Assembly (NCBI RefSeq): GCF_900116445.1
Contig: NZ_FPBH01000026.1
Coordinates: 1-64,000 of the forward strand
Source of the DNA: Paraburkholderia aspalathi
GTDB taxonomy: Bacteria; Pseudomonadota; Gammaproteobacteria; Burkholderiales; Burkholderiaceae
Direction: 5' to 3'
Length of the DNA stretch: 64,000 nucleotides
Positions 21,392-30,438 of this stretch are shown here, piece after piece (position 1 is the stretch's first letter; the number at the start of each line of letters is the position of its first letter). The translations under genes were made by a program, and so were the position numbers. Under the pieces are notes generated by a model, which saw only the letters and a program-made list of their open reading frames with translations, ran no database searches and was not told where the DNA came from.

Positions 21392-22612
21392 TCAGTGCAA
21401 CTGGTCGACCATCAGACCCATGATCTGCTTGGCCTGCGGGCTCTGATCGATAGATCCCTTGTCGTCGACCACTGCCACGCGGGTCTGGTCAGGCGTCACC
21501 GCGCGCACGTTCACGAGATACTGCTTGGCGACCTTTTCCTTCTTGCCGTGGAACACCTGGCTCCAGAAGCCCTGCTCCGCCGAGCTCAGATCCTTCGGAT
21601 CGACGTAGCGCACGAAGTACAGGCCGCGGCTCGCGTCGCGATCGTCGACCGTGAAGTTGCTGCGATCGAGCGCGAGGCCCACGCGCAGCCACGCACGGTC
21701 ATACGGCTCGCTGAGCGTCAGCTCGGTGGACGAGAACTGTGCCGCCGTGGTGTTCGCCGCGTCATCCGGCATAGGCTGTTGCGCCGACAACGCCACGTTT
21801 TGCGCCGCCGTGGCCGCAGCCGCCGATTTCGCGCCCGCCGTAGCCGCGTTCGGCGCCGTTTGCGTCCCTGCCGGCGAGAGCTGGGCGCTTTGCGTCGTGC
21901 GCGAATCGGCCAGCGCCAGCGCTGCCATCAAGCGCTTCAGATATTCCTGCTCCAGCCCCGGATCGTTCGGCTTGGCTTCCCACTTGGTCGACTCGTTGTT
22001 CGTCCCGGTGATCGCCTCGCGCATGCCTTTCTGGCTGATGAACACATAGGTTCCGCCGTTCGGCGCCGTTTCGAGACGCGTGCGGTACTTGTTGCGCTCA
22101 GAACTCACGTAGCTGTTGCCCATTGCCTTGGACAGCGTGTCGCGGATCAGCCCTTCATTGATCGAAGCGTGCGTTTCGTTCCAGTCCGTTTCCATCACGC
22201 CCTTGTCGCGCTGGTCGACCACCAGCAGGAAGCCCTGTTCCTGCCAGAAACGGCGGATCGGCGCCCACGCCTGGTCGGGCGCCTTGTTGTCGATCACAAG
22301 CCAGCTTTCCGTGCCGTCGCGCTGGATGTGCATGCCGGTCACCTGCGGCACCACCGTCAGGGTGTTCGCGGCCGGTGCTTGCGCCTGGACCTGCTGGAGC
22401 GTGGACAGCGAGGTTTCGCCGCCTTGCGGGGGCAACGAACGCTGATCGGCCGTCTCATCGATCATGTTCGGCGGTACGGCAAGTGACACTTGCTTCGATT
22501 TCGAGTCGCTTTTGTAGTCGATTTTGGTCGGCGACGAGGTGCCGCAGCCGGCGACCAGACCGCCTGCCATCAGCATTACTGCAAACCGCTTGGTAAGACG
22601 AAGATCAGTCAT
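21392..22612 (-). CDS. bamC: Outer membrane assembly lipoprotein BamC
   Basis: This 406-residue lipoprotein of the beta-barrel assembly machine has a signal peptide ending in GGLVAGCGTSSP. The unstructured N-terminal segment (IDYKSDSKSKQVSLAVPPNM) is typical of BamC and contacts BamD. Two helix-grip domains follow, separated by an Ala/Thr/Gln-rich linker (about residues 245-295), longer than in E. coli. C-terminal residues match the NlpB/DapX family. It ends in a strong terminator. dapA, its common neighbour, is not in this window to the right. Confidence 0.92.
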   Translation of the reverse strand: MTDLRLTKRFAVMLMAGGLVAGCGTSSPTKIDYKSDSKSKQVSLAVPPNMIDETADQRSLPPQGGETSLSTLQQVQAQAPAANTLTVVPQVTGMHIQRDGTESWLVIDNKAPDQAWAPIRRFWQEQGFLLVVDQRDKGVMETDWNETHASINEGLIRDTLSKAMGNSYVSSERNKYRTRLETAPNGGTYVFISQKGMREAITGTNNESTKWEAKPNDPGLEQEYLKRLMAALALADSRTTQSAQLSPAGTQTAPNAATAGAKSAAAATAAQNVALSAQQPMPDDAANTTAAQFSSTELTLSEPYDRAWLRVGLALDRSNFTVDDRDASRGLYFVRYVDPKDLSSAEQGFWSQVFHGKKEKVAKQYLVNVRAVTPDQTRVAVVDDKGSIDQSPQAKQIMGLMVDQLH

Positions 22613-23079
22613 GTTCGGGGAATCCTTCCGCTACGCCACGGCAAGTTTCCGTGGATCAACCCAACATTTTACCGATCCCGGCGAGTCATGTGCAAAAACC
22701 CGGCTTTGCCCGTGAATTGAGCAGCGCGCGGACGGCAAATCCTGGGGTGCGTCGAAGGGTCTGGATACCGATGAATCGCTGCGCTGCGTGTCCCTTTCGT
22801 CTCGGAAAAACGCGCCGCTTCACGGCGGCGATCATGTCCTTCCGCGGCAAATTTAACAGTTCACAACGTTTCTCAAACGCCTGTAGGTCGTGACGTAGCT
22901 CCTTGTCAGATCATTGTTTTAAAAGACACTTTTCACCTTCGCCACAGACTATTTCCGAGATTCGCTGAAGCGCCGCGCGCCGCGCCTGACAACGATCAGG
23001 AAACCTGAGTGTTATCTTGAATTGAACATCTCAATAAAAATTTAGCGCCCCGGGTTTTCCAATAACGAGACAGGTTGCC
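22613..23079. other. Intergenic region between bamC and DUF2844 genes
   Basis: The two genes are divergent, so promoters for both lie here. The right part (about 22900-23045) is AT-richer, and TTGAATTGAACATCTCAATA near 23017 could be part of a promoter for the plus-strand gene. No supported coding sequence. Confidence 0.45.
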
Positions 23080-23544
23080 ATGCCAAATTCCTCTTTCTTA
23101 CTAGCCTTCGCTGTCCCGGCAATGGTGGCTGCCCTGTTGTCTGTCAGTGCCGATGTGCGTGCCGAATTGGGCGGCACGATGCCCAGCCAGGCGAATTCGA
23201 CGGCCGCGGCGCCCCAAACCTTGCTGAACGGCGCCTTACGCCTGCGCACAATGACCGACGCAGGCAACACCACCATCAACGAGTACGCGACGAATAGCGG
23301 CCAGATCATCGCTTATACGTGGCAAGGCCCGACCATGCCGGATCTGCGCGCGCTGCTCGGCCGGTACGCCGACTCCTACAGGGCGGGCGCCGCCGCCTCG
23401 GCTCCGGACGGCAATCTGCACGCCTCGCGGGTTGCCAGGCCGGATGTGATCGTGGAATCGGGTGGTCCGATGCGCGGCTATGTCGGACGCGCGTGGCTGC
23501 CGGCGGCGCTGCCCGCCGGTGTCACCGCCGACGACCTCCGCTGA
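23080..23544 (+). CDS. DUF2844 secreted protein
   Basis: This 154-residue exported protein has a signal peptide ending near VSADVRA and a mature start ELGGTMPSQ, the usual A/E-L-G-G opening of DUF2844. The central motif INEYATNSGQIIAYTWQGPTMPDL is characteristic. It is encoded 51 bases upstream of the DUF3443 gene; the two families are regularly adjacent in Burkholderia-type genomes and are presumably exported as a functional pair. Activity is unknown; the pairing with a pepsin-like partner suggests a substrate or inhibitor relationship, which is inference. Confidence 0.88.
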   Translation: MPNSSFLLAFAVPAMVAALLSVSADVRAELGGTMPSQANSTAAAPQTLLNGALRLRTMTDAGNTTINEYATNSGQIIAYTWQGPTMPDLRALLGRYADSYRAGAAASAPDGNLHASRVARPDVIVESGGPMRGYVGRAWLPAALPAGVTADDLR

Positions 23545-23595
23545 CGCGGGCAAGCAGGCAAAAAGCCGCCCCGAAAACTCGCCCCCCTACATGCC

Positions 23596-24867
23596 ATGAA
23601 GACCTCTTCCCGTCTCCGCACCCTGCTCCTGACTTGCGCCGTGCTCGCTGGTTGTGGTGGCGGCGGTGGCAGCAGTACGCCGGCTGCCTCCACCCAGGCG
23701 GGCTCGACGAGCCCGGCCAGCAGTCCGAACGCCGCGAGCGCGCCATCCGGAAACGTTGGCGCCAGCGCAACGAACTCCGTGCCGCAGTCGAATACGCCGA
23801 ATGTCCAGCCGATCACGGTCAGCGCCGCGCCGGGCCTGACGCGCAACATGCTGACCACCAGCGTCACCGTCTGCCGGCCCGGCACCAGCAATTGCGCGAC
23901 GATCGACAATATTCAGGTCGACACCGGCTCACAGGGCTTGCGGATTCTCGCCTCGGCGCTGCCGGCTGATCTTTCGCTGGCGGCCGTGGCCTCGGGCCGC
24001 GGCATCGCGGGTGAGTGCGCGGTATTCGGCGGCGGCTATACGTGGGGCGCGGTGCGCGGCGCGGACGTGCGGATGGCCGGCCAACTGGCCACCTCGATTC
24101 CGATCCAGCTGATTGCCGACCCCACGCTGCCCAATGTGCCCACCGATTGCGCCGGTTCAGGCAGCGCGATGCTGACCGTCGCGAACCTGCGCGCCAACGG
24201 CATTCTCGGCGTCGGACTGTTTGCGGCCGATTGCGGCAGTGGCTGCGTCAACTCGGCGCTGCCACGCTGGTATTACAGCTGCGACGCCAGCGGCGCCTGC
24301 CTCGCGAGCACGCAAGCGCTCGCCCAGCAGGTGACCAATCCGGTCAGCCGCTTCGCGCTCGACAACAACGGCGTGGTGATCGATCTGCCGGCGATCGCCG
24401 ACGCGGGCGCGCCCAGCGTGTCGGGCTCCTTGATATTCGGCATCGGCACTCAGGCGAATAACACGCTGGGCGGCGCGACCATCTTCAGGACCAACACGCA
24501 GACGGGTTATGTGCGTACTACCAGCGCCGGCCAGACTTACGGGCAAAGCTACCTCGACAGTGGCTCGAACGGCCTGTTCTTCAACAATAGTCAATTGCCC
24601 CGATGCGGTTACTGGTACTGCCCGAGTTCCACGCAAACGGCGAGCGCCTCGATTGCCGGCACGGATGGCGTGTCGAGCACGGTGTCGTTTTCGATCGGCA
24701 ATTCGAGCGCACTGTTTGGCTCGTCGAATAACGCCTTCGACAACCTGGCCGGCATTGCGAGCAACAGCTTCGGCTGGGGCCTGCCCTTCTTCTTCGGACG
24801 ACGCGTTTATACGGCGATTGCATCGAGCGTGACGTCGGCCGGGCCGGGACCGTATTACGCGTTCTGA
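23596..24867 (+). CDS. DUF3443 lipoprotein with pepsin-like double DTGS/DSGS motifs
   Basis: This 423-residue lipoprotein has a signal peptide ending LLTCAVLAGCGGGGG and a Ser/Ala-rich linker to about residue 70. The body has IQVDTGSQGLRIL (Asp109), ANGILGVGLFA (about 200-210), SYLDSGSNGLFF (Asp321) and a late WGLPFFFGRRVYTAI. These match in order the catalytic DTGS, the DGILGL segment, the second D(T/S)G and the LGDxFxRxYYxVFD segment of bilobal pepsin-fold aspartic proteases. The annotation is DUF3443; the protease reading is inference. It is coexpressed with DUF2844. Confidence 0.88.
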   Translation: MKTSSRLRTLLLTCAVLAGCGGGGGSSTPAASTQAGSTSPASSPNAASAPSGNVGASATNSVPQSNTPNVQPITVSAAPGLTRNMLTTSVTVCRPGTSNCATIDNIQVDTGSQGLRILASALPADLSLAAVASGRGIAGECAVFGGGYTWGAVRGADVRMAGQLATSIPIQLIADPTLPNVPTDCAGSGSAMLTVANLRANGILGVGLFAADCGSGCVNSALPRWYYSCDASGACLASTQALAQQVTNPVSRFALDNNGVVIDLPAIADAGAPSVSGSLIFGIGTQANNTLGGATIFRTNTQTGYVRTTSAGQTYGQSYLDSGSNGLFFNNSQLPRCGYWYCPSSTQTASASIAGTDGVSSTVSFSIGNSSALFGSSNNAFDNLAGIASNSFGWGLPFFFGRRVYTAIASSVTSAGPGPYYAF

Positions 24868-25126
24868 TTGGTTGATGTCGGGGCCTCCTTGCGCGGACAA
24901 CCGCGTCGGGCGGATTCGATTGAGTGCCCGAGCAGACGTGGCCTATTGAGCGTCAACCCCCGCCTCAAACGGAAAAGTCCTACAGACAGATCGGATTCCC
25001 CTGCGAGGAAAATTCCCAAACTCACATCTCGCGCTTATTTGATACGCCCTGACAGCAATAATCGTCGTTTCCGGCTAGCGTCATCTCGATATCGTTAGCT
25101 CTGCATACTCTAATAACAGTGAAACG

Positions 25127-26998
25127 ATGGAAGTCACCTTTTCGCTCGACAATTTCGAGCAACTCGTCTACACGCGGCAGCATACGCAAGCCTCACTTCA
25201 GCTCATCGCGGCACTCGCACTCCTCCAGCAAACGCGCGGTGAGTTGAACGCGAGCTTCAAAGCATCGGGCATGACCGACCTGTCTCCCAATGAGCAACGC
25301 GAGCGTTTCTGCACACGTCTGACAAGTGCGGCGTCTACGTTGTTCGCCGACCCGGATTTCCGGCCGCCCACCGCGTGCGTCAGATTGTTTTTCACGTTGC
25401 ATGAATGGATCGGCACGCTGTTCTCGGCCACGGCGTTCGGCAATGCGGACCACGTCGTCCGTCATCTCAATCCTCGCGGCGCGGCGGACACGCAGTTTCT
25501 GCCGGGAGACAGCTTCATCGAGAAGCTGTGCGTGCTCTATTCGACCGAGTCCGAACTGGAACTCGATTTCGCCGCACTCTGGGCCTACGACAAAACGATC
25601 GCGGCCTGTCTCGCCCTCGCTTTGCTGGCACCGGTCTTCAATGGCTCGCCAAGCGCGCATCTCAAGCGCGAGGCGCTGCTGGAGTGGCTGCCCGGCAAGC
25701 TGCAGCTCATCGACGATCTCGACGATCTGCCATCGGCCGTGCTGCACAACGCCTATATGTTCTGCAGCTATGCCGATACGCCGCGTCGGCACGCGATCAA
25801 GCAGGACATCAACGTGCTGGTGCGCCGCAAGCTGGCACAACTCGGCCTGACCGACTTGCCCGCACCAAAGCGTGTGCCTGCCAGAGCCAAAACGCGGCGC
25901 GGCAAGAAACCGCTGATGGTGGTGGTGCTGGAATGGTTCAGCGGCGCCCATTCGATCTACCGCACGCACTCGCGTACGCTCGAAGCCGCACGCGAACATT
26001 TCGAGGTGGTGGGCTTCGGCTTCGGTTATGCGCTCGACGAAGTGGGGCGGGACGTTTTCGACCGTTTTATCGAACTGGAAGAGCCCGACTACATCGGCGA
26101 GTGCCTGAAAAAGATTCGCGATTTCGCCGATGCCGAGCAACCGGACGTGTTGTACATGCCGAGCGTCGGCATGTTCGTGCTAACCGTGTTCATGTCCAAT
26201 CTGCGCATCGCGCCGTTGCAGATCGCTGCGCTCGGCCATCCCGCTACCACGCACTCAGACAAGATCGACTACATCAGCGTCGAGGAAGATTATGTTGGCG
26301 ACCCGGCCTGCTTCAGCGAGCGTCTGATGAAGTTGCCGAAAGACGGGCAACCGTACCGCCCGTCCGTCGCGTTGCCGGACATCGTCGCGCAGATTCCGTC
26401 GCGGCGCGAGACGCTGCAGATCGTCATCACCGCCAGCGCGATGAAACTCAATCCCGGCTTTCTCGACGCGTGCCGCGAAATCGGCGCGCGTGCGGCCACG
26501 CCCGTTGAGTTTCACTTCATGACCGGTGTGCCGTCGGGTCTGCCGTTCGACCGTCTGCGCGACGCCATCGTGCGTGCAGTACCGGGCGCTGTCGTGCATG
26601 ACTTTCACGACTACGCCGCGTATCTGGCGCGCGTCAACCAGGCCGATCTGTTCCTGAGCCCGTTTCCGTTCGGCAACACCAACGGTATTGTCGATGCACT
26701 GACGCTTGGCTTGCCAGGCGTATGCAAACGCGGGCCGGAAGTGTTCGAGCAGATCGACGGGGCGCTATTCGAGCGCGTGGGCATGCCCTCGTGGACCACC
26801 TCGGACAGCGTCGAGACGTATATCGCTGCGGCCGTGCGCATGATCGACCAGCGCGACGAGCGCACGGCGCTGCGCCAACGTCTGATCGACACGCAGGCGG
26901 TGCAGCGCTGCTTCGAAGGGCGGCCGCAGGCGTTCGGCGAAAGCGTGCTGAAACTGATGCGCCAAAACAAAAGCCGCCTCGCGGATGGGGCGGCTTGA
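25127..26998 (+). CDS. HMW1C-type cytoplasmic N-glycosyltransferase (GT41)
   Basis: This 623-residue protein matches HMW1C/NGT enzymes in length and layout. An all-alpha N-terminal domain is followed by a two-Rossmann GT-B region with ALGHPATTHSDKIDYISVEEDYVGD and the C-terminal signature SPFPFGNTNGIVDALTLGLPG. Members transfer glucose from UDP-glucose to Asn in N-X-S/T of adhesins in the cytosol. No TpsA adhesin or TpsB transporter gene is nearby, so this is an orphan copy. The ribosome site is weak, but the start fits the family's N-terminus. An O-GlcNAc-transferase-like role is less likely because TPR repeats are absent. Confidence 0.85.
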   Translation: MEVTFSLDNFEQLVYTRQHTQASLQLIAALALLQQTRGELNASFKASGMTDLSPNEQRERFCTRLTSAASTLFADPDFRPPTACVRLFFTLHEWIGTLFSATAFGNADHVVRHLNPRGAADTQFLPGDSFIEKLCVLYSTESELELDFAALWAYDKTIAACLALALLAPVFNGSPSAHLKREALLEWLPGKLQLIDDLDDLPSAVLHNAYMFCSYADTPRRHAIKQDINVLVRRKLAQLGLTDLPAPKRVPARAKTRRGKKPLMVVVLEWFSGAHSIYRTHSRTLEAAREHFEVVGFGFGYALDEVGRDVFDRFIELEEPDYIGECLKKIRDFADAEQPDVLYMPSVGMFVLTVFMSNLRIAPLQIAALGHPATTHSDKIDYISVEEDYVGDPACFSERLMKLPKDGQPYRPSVALPDIVAQIPSRRETLQIVITASAMKLNPGFLDACREIGARAATPVEFHFMTGVPSGLPFDRLRDAIVRAVPGAVVHDFHDYAAYLARVNQADLFLSPFPFGNTNGIVDALTLGLPGVCKRGPEVFEQIDGALFERVGMPSWTTSDSVETYIAAAVRMIDQRDERTALRQRLIDTQAVQRCFEGRPQAFGESVLKLMRQNKSRLADGAA

Positions 26999-27069
26999 GC
27001 TTTGTGTTTCGCGATTCGCGGTTGAGCAGGCGTTAGCGAAAGCTGCCCGCGCCCGTTGCGAGCAAGGCT

Positions 27070-27657
27070 TTATTCAGCGGCGGCTTCGCTCGCAGCAGTG
27101 GGGGCCGGCGTGGCGAGCTTTGCCGGCGCCAACCAGCTGAATACGCTCAGCGCGGAGCCGTGGAATGTGCACTCAGCGGCGGCTGCCGTATTGACCTTCT
27201 TCGGCTTGGCCGATTTGAGCGAAGCTGCGTCACTCGCCGAAGCAGCGAGGCTCGCTGAAGCGGCCGTCGCATCCGAAGCCGCTGCAGCCGTCACGCGTGA
27301 GGCAGCAGCCGCGGCCGAAGCCGAGGAAGCCCCCTGCGCCACGGACACGCCGGACGCCGCGCGCACGCCCGAAGCCGGGTGAGGCGCATTCGCCAATTTC
27401 GCCGCGGACGCCGCCGAAGCGGCCGCAACCTCCGAAGCCGTCATCACATGCTCGATCGATCCCTCGACGACCACCCGCGAGCCGTCGATAGCGGTGCCCG
27501 TATGAGCGATCCTCAGCGTATCCGGCGACGACGTTTCAGCCAGCTTGCTTCGCATCAACTGCTCGCATGCATCCGAGTTCTTGTAGACGGCCGTGCAGGC
27601 CGCCAGCAGCGCTGCAGCAGTCGTGACGCAGGCGATAGAGAGAATCCGAACTTTCAT
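27070..27657 (-). CDS. Ala/Ser-rich lipoprotein, unknown function
   Basis: This precursor of about 195 residues has a lipobox (TTAAALLAACTA), a small folded part to about residue 70 containing KNSDACEQLMRSKLAETSSPDTLRIAHTG, and a long Ala/Ser low-complexity tail with repeating ASA, AAS and SDA units. A late Cys and a hydrophobic patch (FSWLAPAK) lie near the C-terminus. No family is recognised. Nothing next to it suggests a pathway. Confidence 0.65.
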   Translation of the reverse strand: MKVRILSIACVTTAAALLAACTAVYKNSDACEQLMRSKLAETSSPDTLRIAHTGTAIDGSRVVVEGSIEHVMTASEVAAASAASAAKLANAPHPASGVRAASGVSVAQGASSASAAAAASRVTAAAASDATAASASLAASASDAASLKSAKPKKVNTAAAAECTFHGSALSVFSWLAPAKLATPAPTAASEAAAE

Positions 27658-27947
27658 TGGTGTTCCGTTTTGCAAGCCGTCGGCAATTGTAGCTTACGGG
27701 CTGGCGGATCGGCACCGCCGCCGCTCACGGGGACCGCACAGGGAGAAGAACGGAGACAGTGGCGCGGCACCTCGCAAGGACGTGCCGATCCGCACATCAC
27801 ACAAGACAAAGAGACGGCTTGACCGCGACGCCTTGCATCGGCATCGTGTTGACCGGTCGCCATACCTGCGGCACGCCACCTCTTCAGCCAAACCCGCTTG
27901 ATGGGTGCGGAACCGTTTTCCCACTGCGCATTGACCGGCTTTTCCGC

Positions 27948-28583
27948 ATGTTCAGCCTTGCCCTGCTCGCCGTCGCCGCCTACGCCGCGACTAACATCGA
28001 CAACCTTTTCGTGCTGCTCGCCTTCCTTGCGGAAACGGGCGGCCAGCGTCGGCGCGTGATCGCCGGGCAGTTTGCCGGTTCGCTGACCTTGATCGTAGGG
28101 TCGATTCTGCTCGCCGCACTGTTGACACGCCTACCTTTCGGCTACGTCGGTCTGCTCGGTATCTTGCCGATCGGCGTGGGCCTGAGCAAAGCATGGGCGC
28201 GCTTTCGCCCCGGCCACGTGGATCAGGTGCAAGAGGCGCAGGCCACGGCGGGCACGCGTGCACCAGCCACGCCAACTAAGGCCGGCGCAGGCTCGTCATG
28301 GTGGACAGTGGCATGCGTGGCGGTCGCCAACGGCTCGGACAATCTCGCTGTCTACGTGCCCCTGTACGCGAGTCATTCGCATAGCGAGGGCATGTTCATC
28401 TCGCTGGTGTTCGTCGTCATGATCGGCCTCTGGTGCGCAGGAGCGGTGTGGCTGGTGGAGCATCCTTTGCTGGGCGCGCCGATCCGGCGCTATGGCACCG
28501 CGTTGCTGCCGCTGATCCTACTGGTCATTGGCGTCTCGGTGATCGTGAATAACGATACCTTGCGGATCGTGTTCGGTATCTGA
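27948..28583 (+). CDS. CadD-family cation/cadmium resistance transporter
   Basis: This inner-membrane protein of about 211 residues has roughly five or six helices. The first helix region ATNIDNLFVLLAFLAE and the later VAVANGSDNLAVYVPLYA carry the repeated N-x-D-N motif of CadD/LysE-superfamily transporters. The start MFSLALL was placed at the first helix; upstream sequence has no ribosome site. Members export cadmium or other divalent cations. No metalloregulator gene is adjacent, so the metal is unknown. Confidence 0.8.
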   Translation: MFSLALLAVAAYAATNIDNLFVLLAFLAETGGQRRRVIAGQFAGSLTLIVGSILLAALLTRLPFGYVGLLGILPIGVGLSKAWARFRPGHVDQVQEAQATAGTRAPATPTKAGAGSSWWTVACVAVANGSDNLAVYVPLYASHSHSEGMFISLVFVVMIGLWCAGAVWLVEHPLLGAPIRRYGTALLPLILLVIGVSVIVNNDTLRIVFGI

Positions 28584-28764
28584 GGCGGACCGACGGCCGA
28601 AGATCCGATCGCCGGGCGGTGCGATGGTCGCGCCTCGCACCTGAAAGGCTGAGTCTGAGCCAAAGCCTGAATCCGGGTCCAAACCAGAAACCTTACAGTC
28701 CGTGCCGGGATGCGCTGCTGCCAGCGCGCGATGCAGCACGACCGACTGTCGCCCACGCCAACGG

Positions 28765-29094
28765 TCAGTTCGACGGCATTTGCGGCTGCACGTAAGTGCG
28801 CACGCCGGCGAGCGGCGACCCGTAACCGCCCGACTGGGTATTATTCGGCAATCCATTGACCAGTTGCGCGCGCGGATCGGTCGGATTCAGATTCAACTCG
28901 CCCGCCTGCTGGTTGCCGTGCGTCGGATATTCGCTGCCGCGCGCCGCGCTCGGCATCACGCGCGTACTGTTTTGCGGCGCGTTGATGTCGTCCTGCACGC
29001 TCAGGCCCTGTGCGCCAGCCTGCGCGGCGACGCCGCAAGCGAGCGCATACAGCAGAACCCCCACTACCCTCGACGTCCTCGATGTTCGCTTCAT
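28765..29094 (-). CDS. Secreted hypothetical protein (109 aa)
   Basis: This 109-residue precursor has a Sec signal peptide (MKRTSRTSRVVGVLLYALAC to AQAGAQG). The polar Asn/Gly/Pro-rich mature region is likely disordered (NLNPTDPRAQLVNGLPNNTQSG). GGAGG upstream supports the start. No family was recognised. It lies 275 bases from the divergent methyltransferase gene. Confidence 0.7.
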   Translation of the reverse strand: MKRTSRTSRVVGVLLYALACGVAAQAGAQGLSVQDDINAPQNSTRVMPSAARGSEYPTHGNQQAGELNLNPTDPRAQLVNGLPNNTQSGGYGSPLAGVRTYVQPQMPSN

Positions 29095-29369
29095 ACCGAC
29101 CTCCGGCAAGTGCAAAGTGAAATGAAAGGCGATCATGTCCGCGATTCCAGTACAGGCGCGGCAGACGCTGATCACATCATTTATACGCGCTACCTCCTCT
29201 TTCGGATTCGGCACAATCTGCCCGCCCACCGTAAAAGTGCCGACCCGGCATGCCCCGTGCGCTCACCAAAGCCACGAGGGACACGGGATCACAGCAAATA
29301 CCCCAAGCGCATATCGTTATGCCGATTGGCGCTTTCTTTCCAGGACGATCGCGCCCGATAATGGCTGCC

Positions 29370-30239
29370 ATGAACACCCACCCCACTCCCCAAGCCCGCG
29401 CGCTGCGTTCCGCGCTCGCGGCACTGAGCGCGGCACTGCTGCTAGCCGCCTGCGCCGCTCCAACGGCATCGACCTCTCTCTCGGCGGCTGATTCCGCCTC
29501 GCTCGATGCCGCCATTTCGGGGCCGCAGCGTAGCGACAGGAACCGTGCACGCGATGTCTACCGCCATCCGAAGGAAACGCTGCAGTTCTTCGGCGTGACG
29601 TCGTCGCAAACCGTGCTGGAGATCGCGCCCGGTGGCGGCTGGTACACGGAGATACTCGCGCCCTATCTGCACGACCACGGCAAGCTGTACGAGGCGCAAT
29701 ACGACAGCCCGGACGCCGCGTCGTTGGCAGAAGAGCAGGCTGGCCGGGCGTCGTTCGCGCGCAAGCTGGCGGCCACTCCCGCTGTCTATAGCAATGTCGT
29801 GGTCGGCACACTGCGAGCAGGTCAGTTCAGCGGCTTTCCGGCCGACGGCAGCGTTGACGAGGTGCTGACCTTCCGCAATATCCACAACTGGATCAAGGAC
29901 GGCCAGATCGACGCCAATCTGCGCGCCTTTTACGCGGCACTCAAGCCGGGCGGCATCCTCGGCGTCGAGGAACATCGCGCGGCGCCGGGCACTTCGCTGC
30001 AACAGACCATCGACAGCGGCTATGTCACCGAAGCCTATGTCATCGAACACGCCCGAGCGGCAGGTTTCGAATTGGCGGGCCAAAGCGAGGTGAACAGCAA
30101 TCCGCGCGACACGAAAAACTATCCGCACGGTGTGTGGTCGCTGCCGCCCACGTATGAGGGCCACGACGTCGACCGGGCGAAGTACGCCGCGATCGGCGAG
30201 TCGGATCGCATGACCTTGCGCTTCGTGAAACCCAGGTGA
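29370..30239 (+). CDS. Exported (lipoprotein) SAM-dependent methyltransferase-like protein
   Basis: This protein of about 289 residues has an N-terminal signal peptide with lipobox-like LLLAACAAP, then a class I Rossmann methyltransferase body with the SAM-loop motif VLEIAPGGGWYTEILAPYL and a C-terminal half ending MTLRFVKP. A secreted methyltransferase is unexpected because SAM is cytosolic; the family (annotated as class I SAM methyltransferases, often with signal peptides) may use the fold for another purpose. An ATG at 29361 is an alternative start three codons earlier. Confidence 0.83.
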   Translation: MNTHPTPQARALRSALAALSAALLLAACAAPTASTSLSAADSASLDAAISGPQRSDRNRARDVYRHPKETLQFFGVTSSQTVLEIAPGGGWYTEILAPYLHDHGKLYEAQYDSPDAASLAEEQAGRASFARKLAATPAVYSNVVVGTLRAGQFSGFPADGSVDEVLTFRNIHNWIKDGQIDANLRAFYAALKPGGILGVEEHRAAPGTSLQQTIDSGYVTEAYVIEHARAAGFELAGQSEVNSNPRDTKNYPHGVWSLPPTYEGHDVDRAKYAAIGESDRMTLRFVKPR

Positions 30240-30339
30240 CACGTATGACCGGCCCGGGTTTCAGCGCGCGCCGGCCGGTATAAGCCCTTCCGGCCGGTAC
30301 GCGCTTCGCCGCACCGGCGCTTGACGGGATCCCAATAAT
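30240..30339. other. Region upstream of the leuA leader
   Basis: It holds an inverted repeat (ccggccgg at 30271-30278 and 30290-30297) without a T-tract, and TTGACG at 30321, which could be a -35 for the leader transcript. No -10 at ideal spacing is unambiguous. Confidence 0.4.
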
Positions 30340-30438
30340 ATGTTCCTATTGCGCACTATGTACCGCGCCCAGACCATCCTATCGCTACTACTAGCCCGCT
30401 CTACCGGGCTAGGTCTGCTGCTGCGCGCTTCCATCTGA
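30340..30438 (+). CDS. leuL: Putative leucine leader peptide for leuA attenuation (32 aa)
   Basis: A 32-codon frame ends with TGA at 30436-30438, 125 bases before leuA. Ten of its 32 residues are Leu, at positions 3, 4, 14, 16-18, 24 and 26-28, including triplets CTA-CTA-CTA and CTG-CTG-CTG. Six of the ten are CTA, which is rare in this GC-rich genome and therefore sensitive to charged tRNA-Leu. An in-frame ATG at 30358 is an alternative start. A hairpin overlaps the Leu codons. This is the classic architecture of leader-peptide attenuation; expression and folding are untested here. Confidence 0.78.
   Translation: MFLLRTMYRAQTILSLLLARSTGLGLLLRASI
30391..30412 (+). promoter_or_regulatory. Candidate pause hairpin of the leuA attenuator
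   Basis: The perfect 8-bp stem ctagcccg / cgggctag has a six-base loop and spans Leu codons 18-24 of the leader. Further downstream, ccggt/accgg (30482-30496), followed by a T-rich CTTTGTCTTTT, and the alternative pairing cgaccgg (30490-30496) with ccggtcg (30532-30538) are mutually exclusive and could be terminator and antiterminator. The 3' part is weaker than the leader itself. Confidence 0.55.

Noticed and set aside
30271-30297. ccggccgg inverted repeat as methyltransferase terminator
   Set aside because: Each arm is itself palindromic and there is no T-tract, so the case for a terminator is weak.
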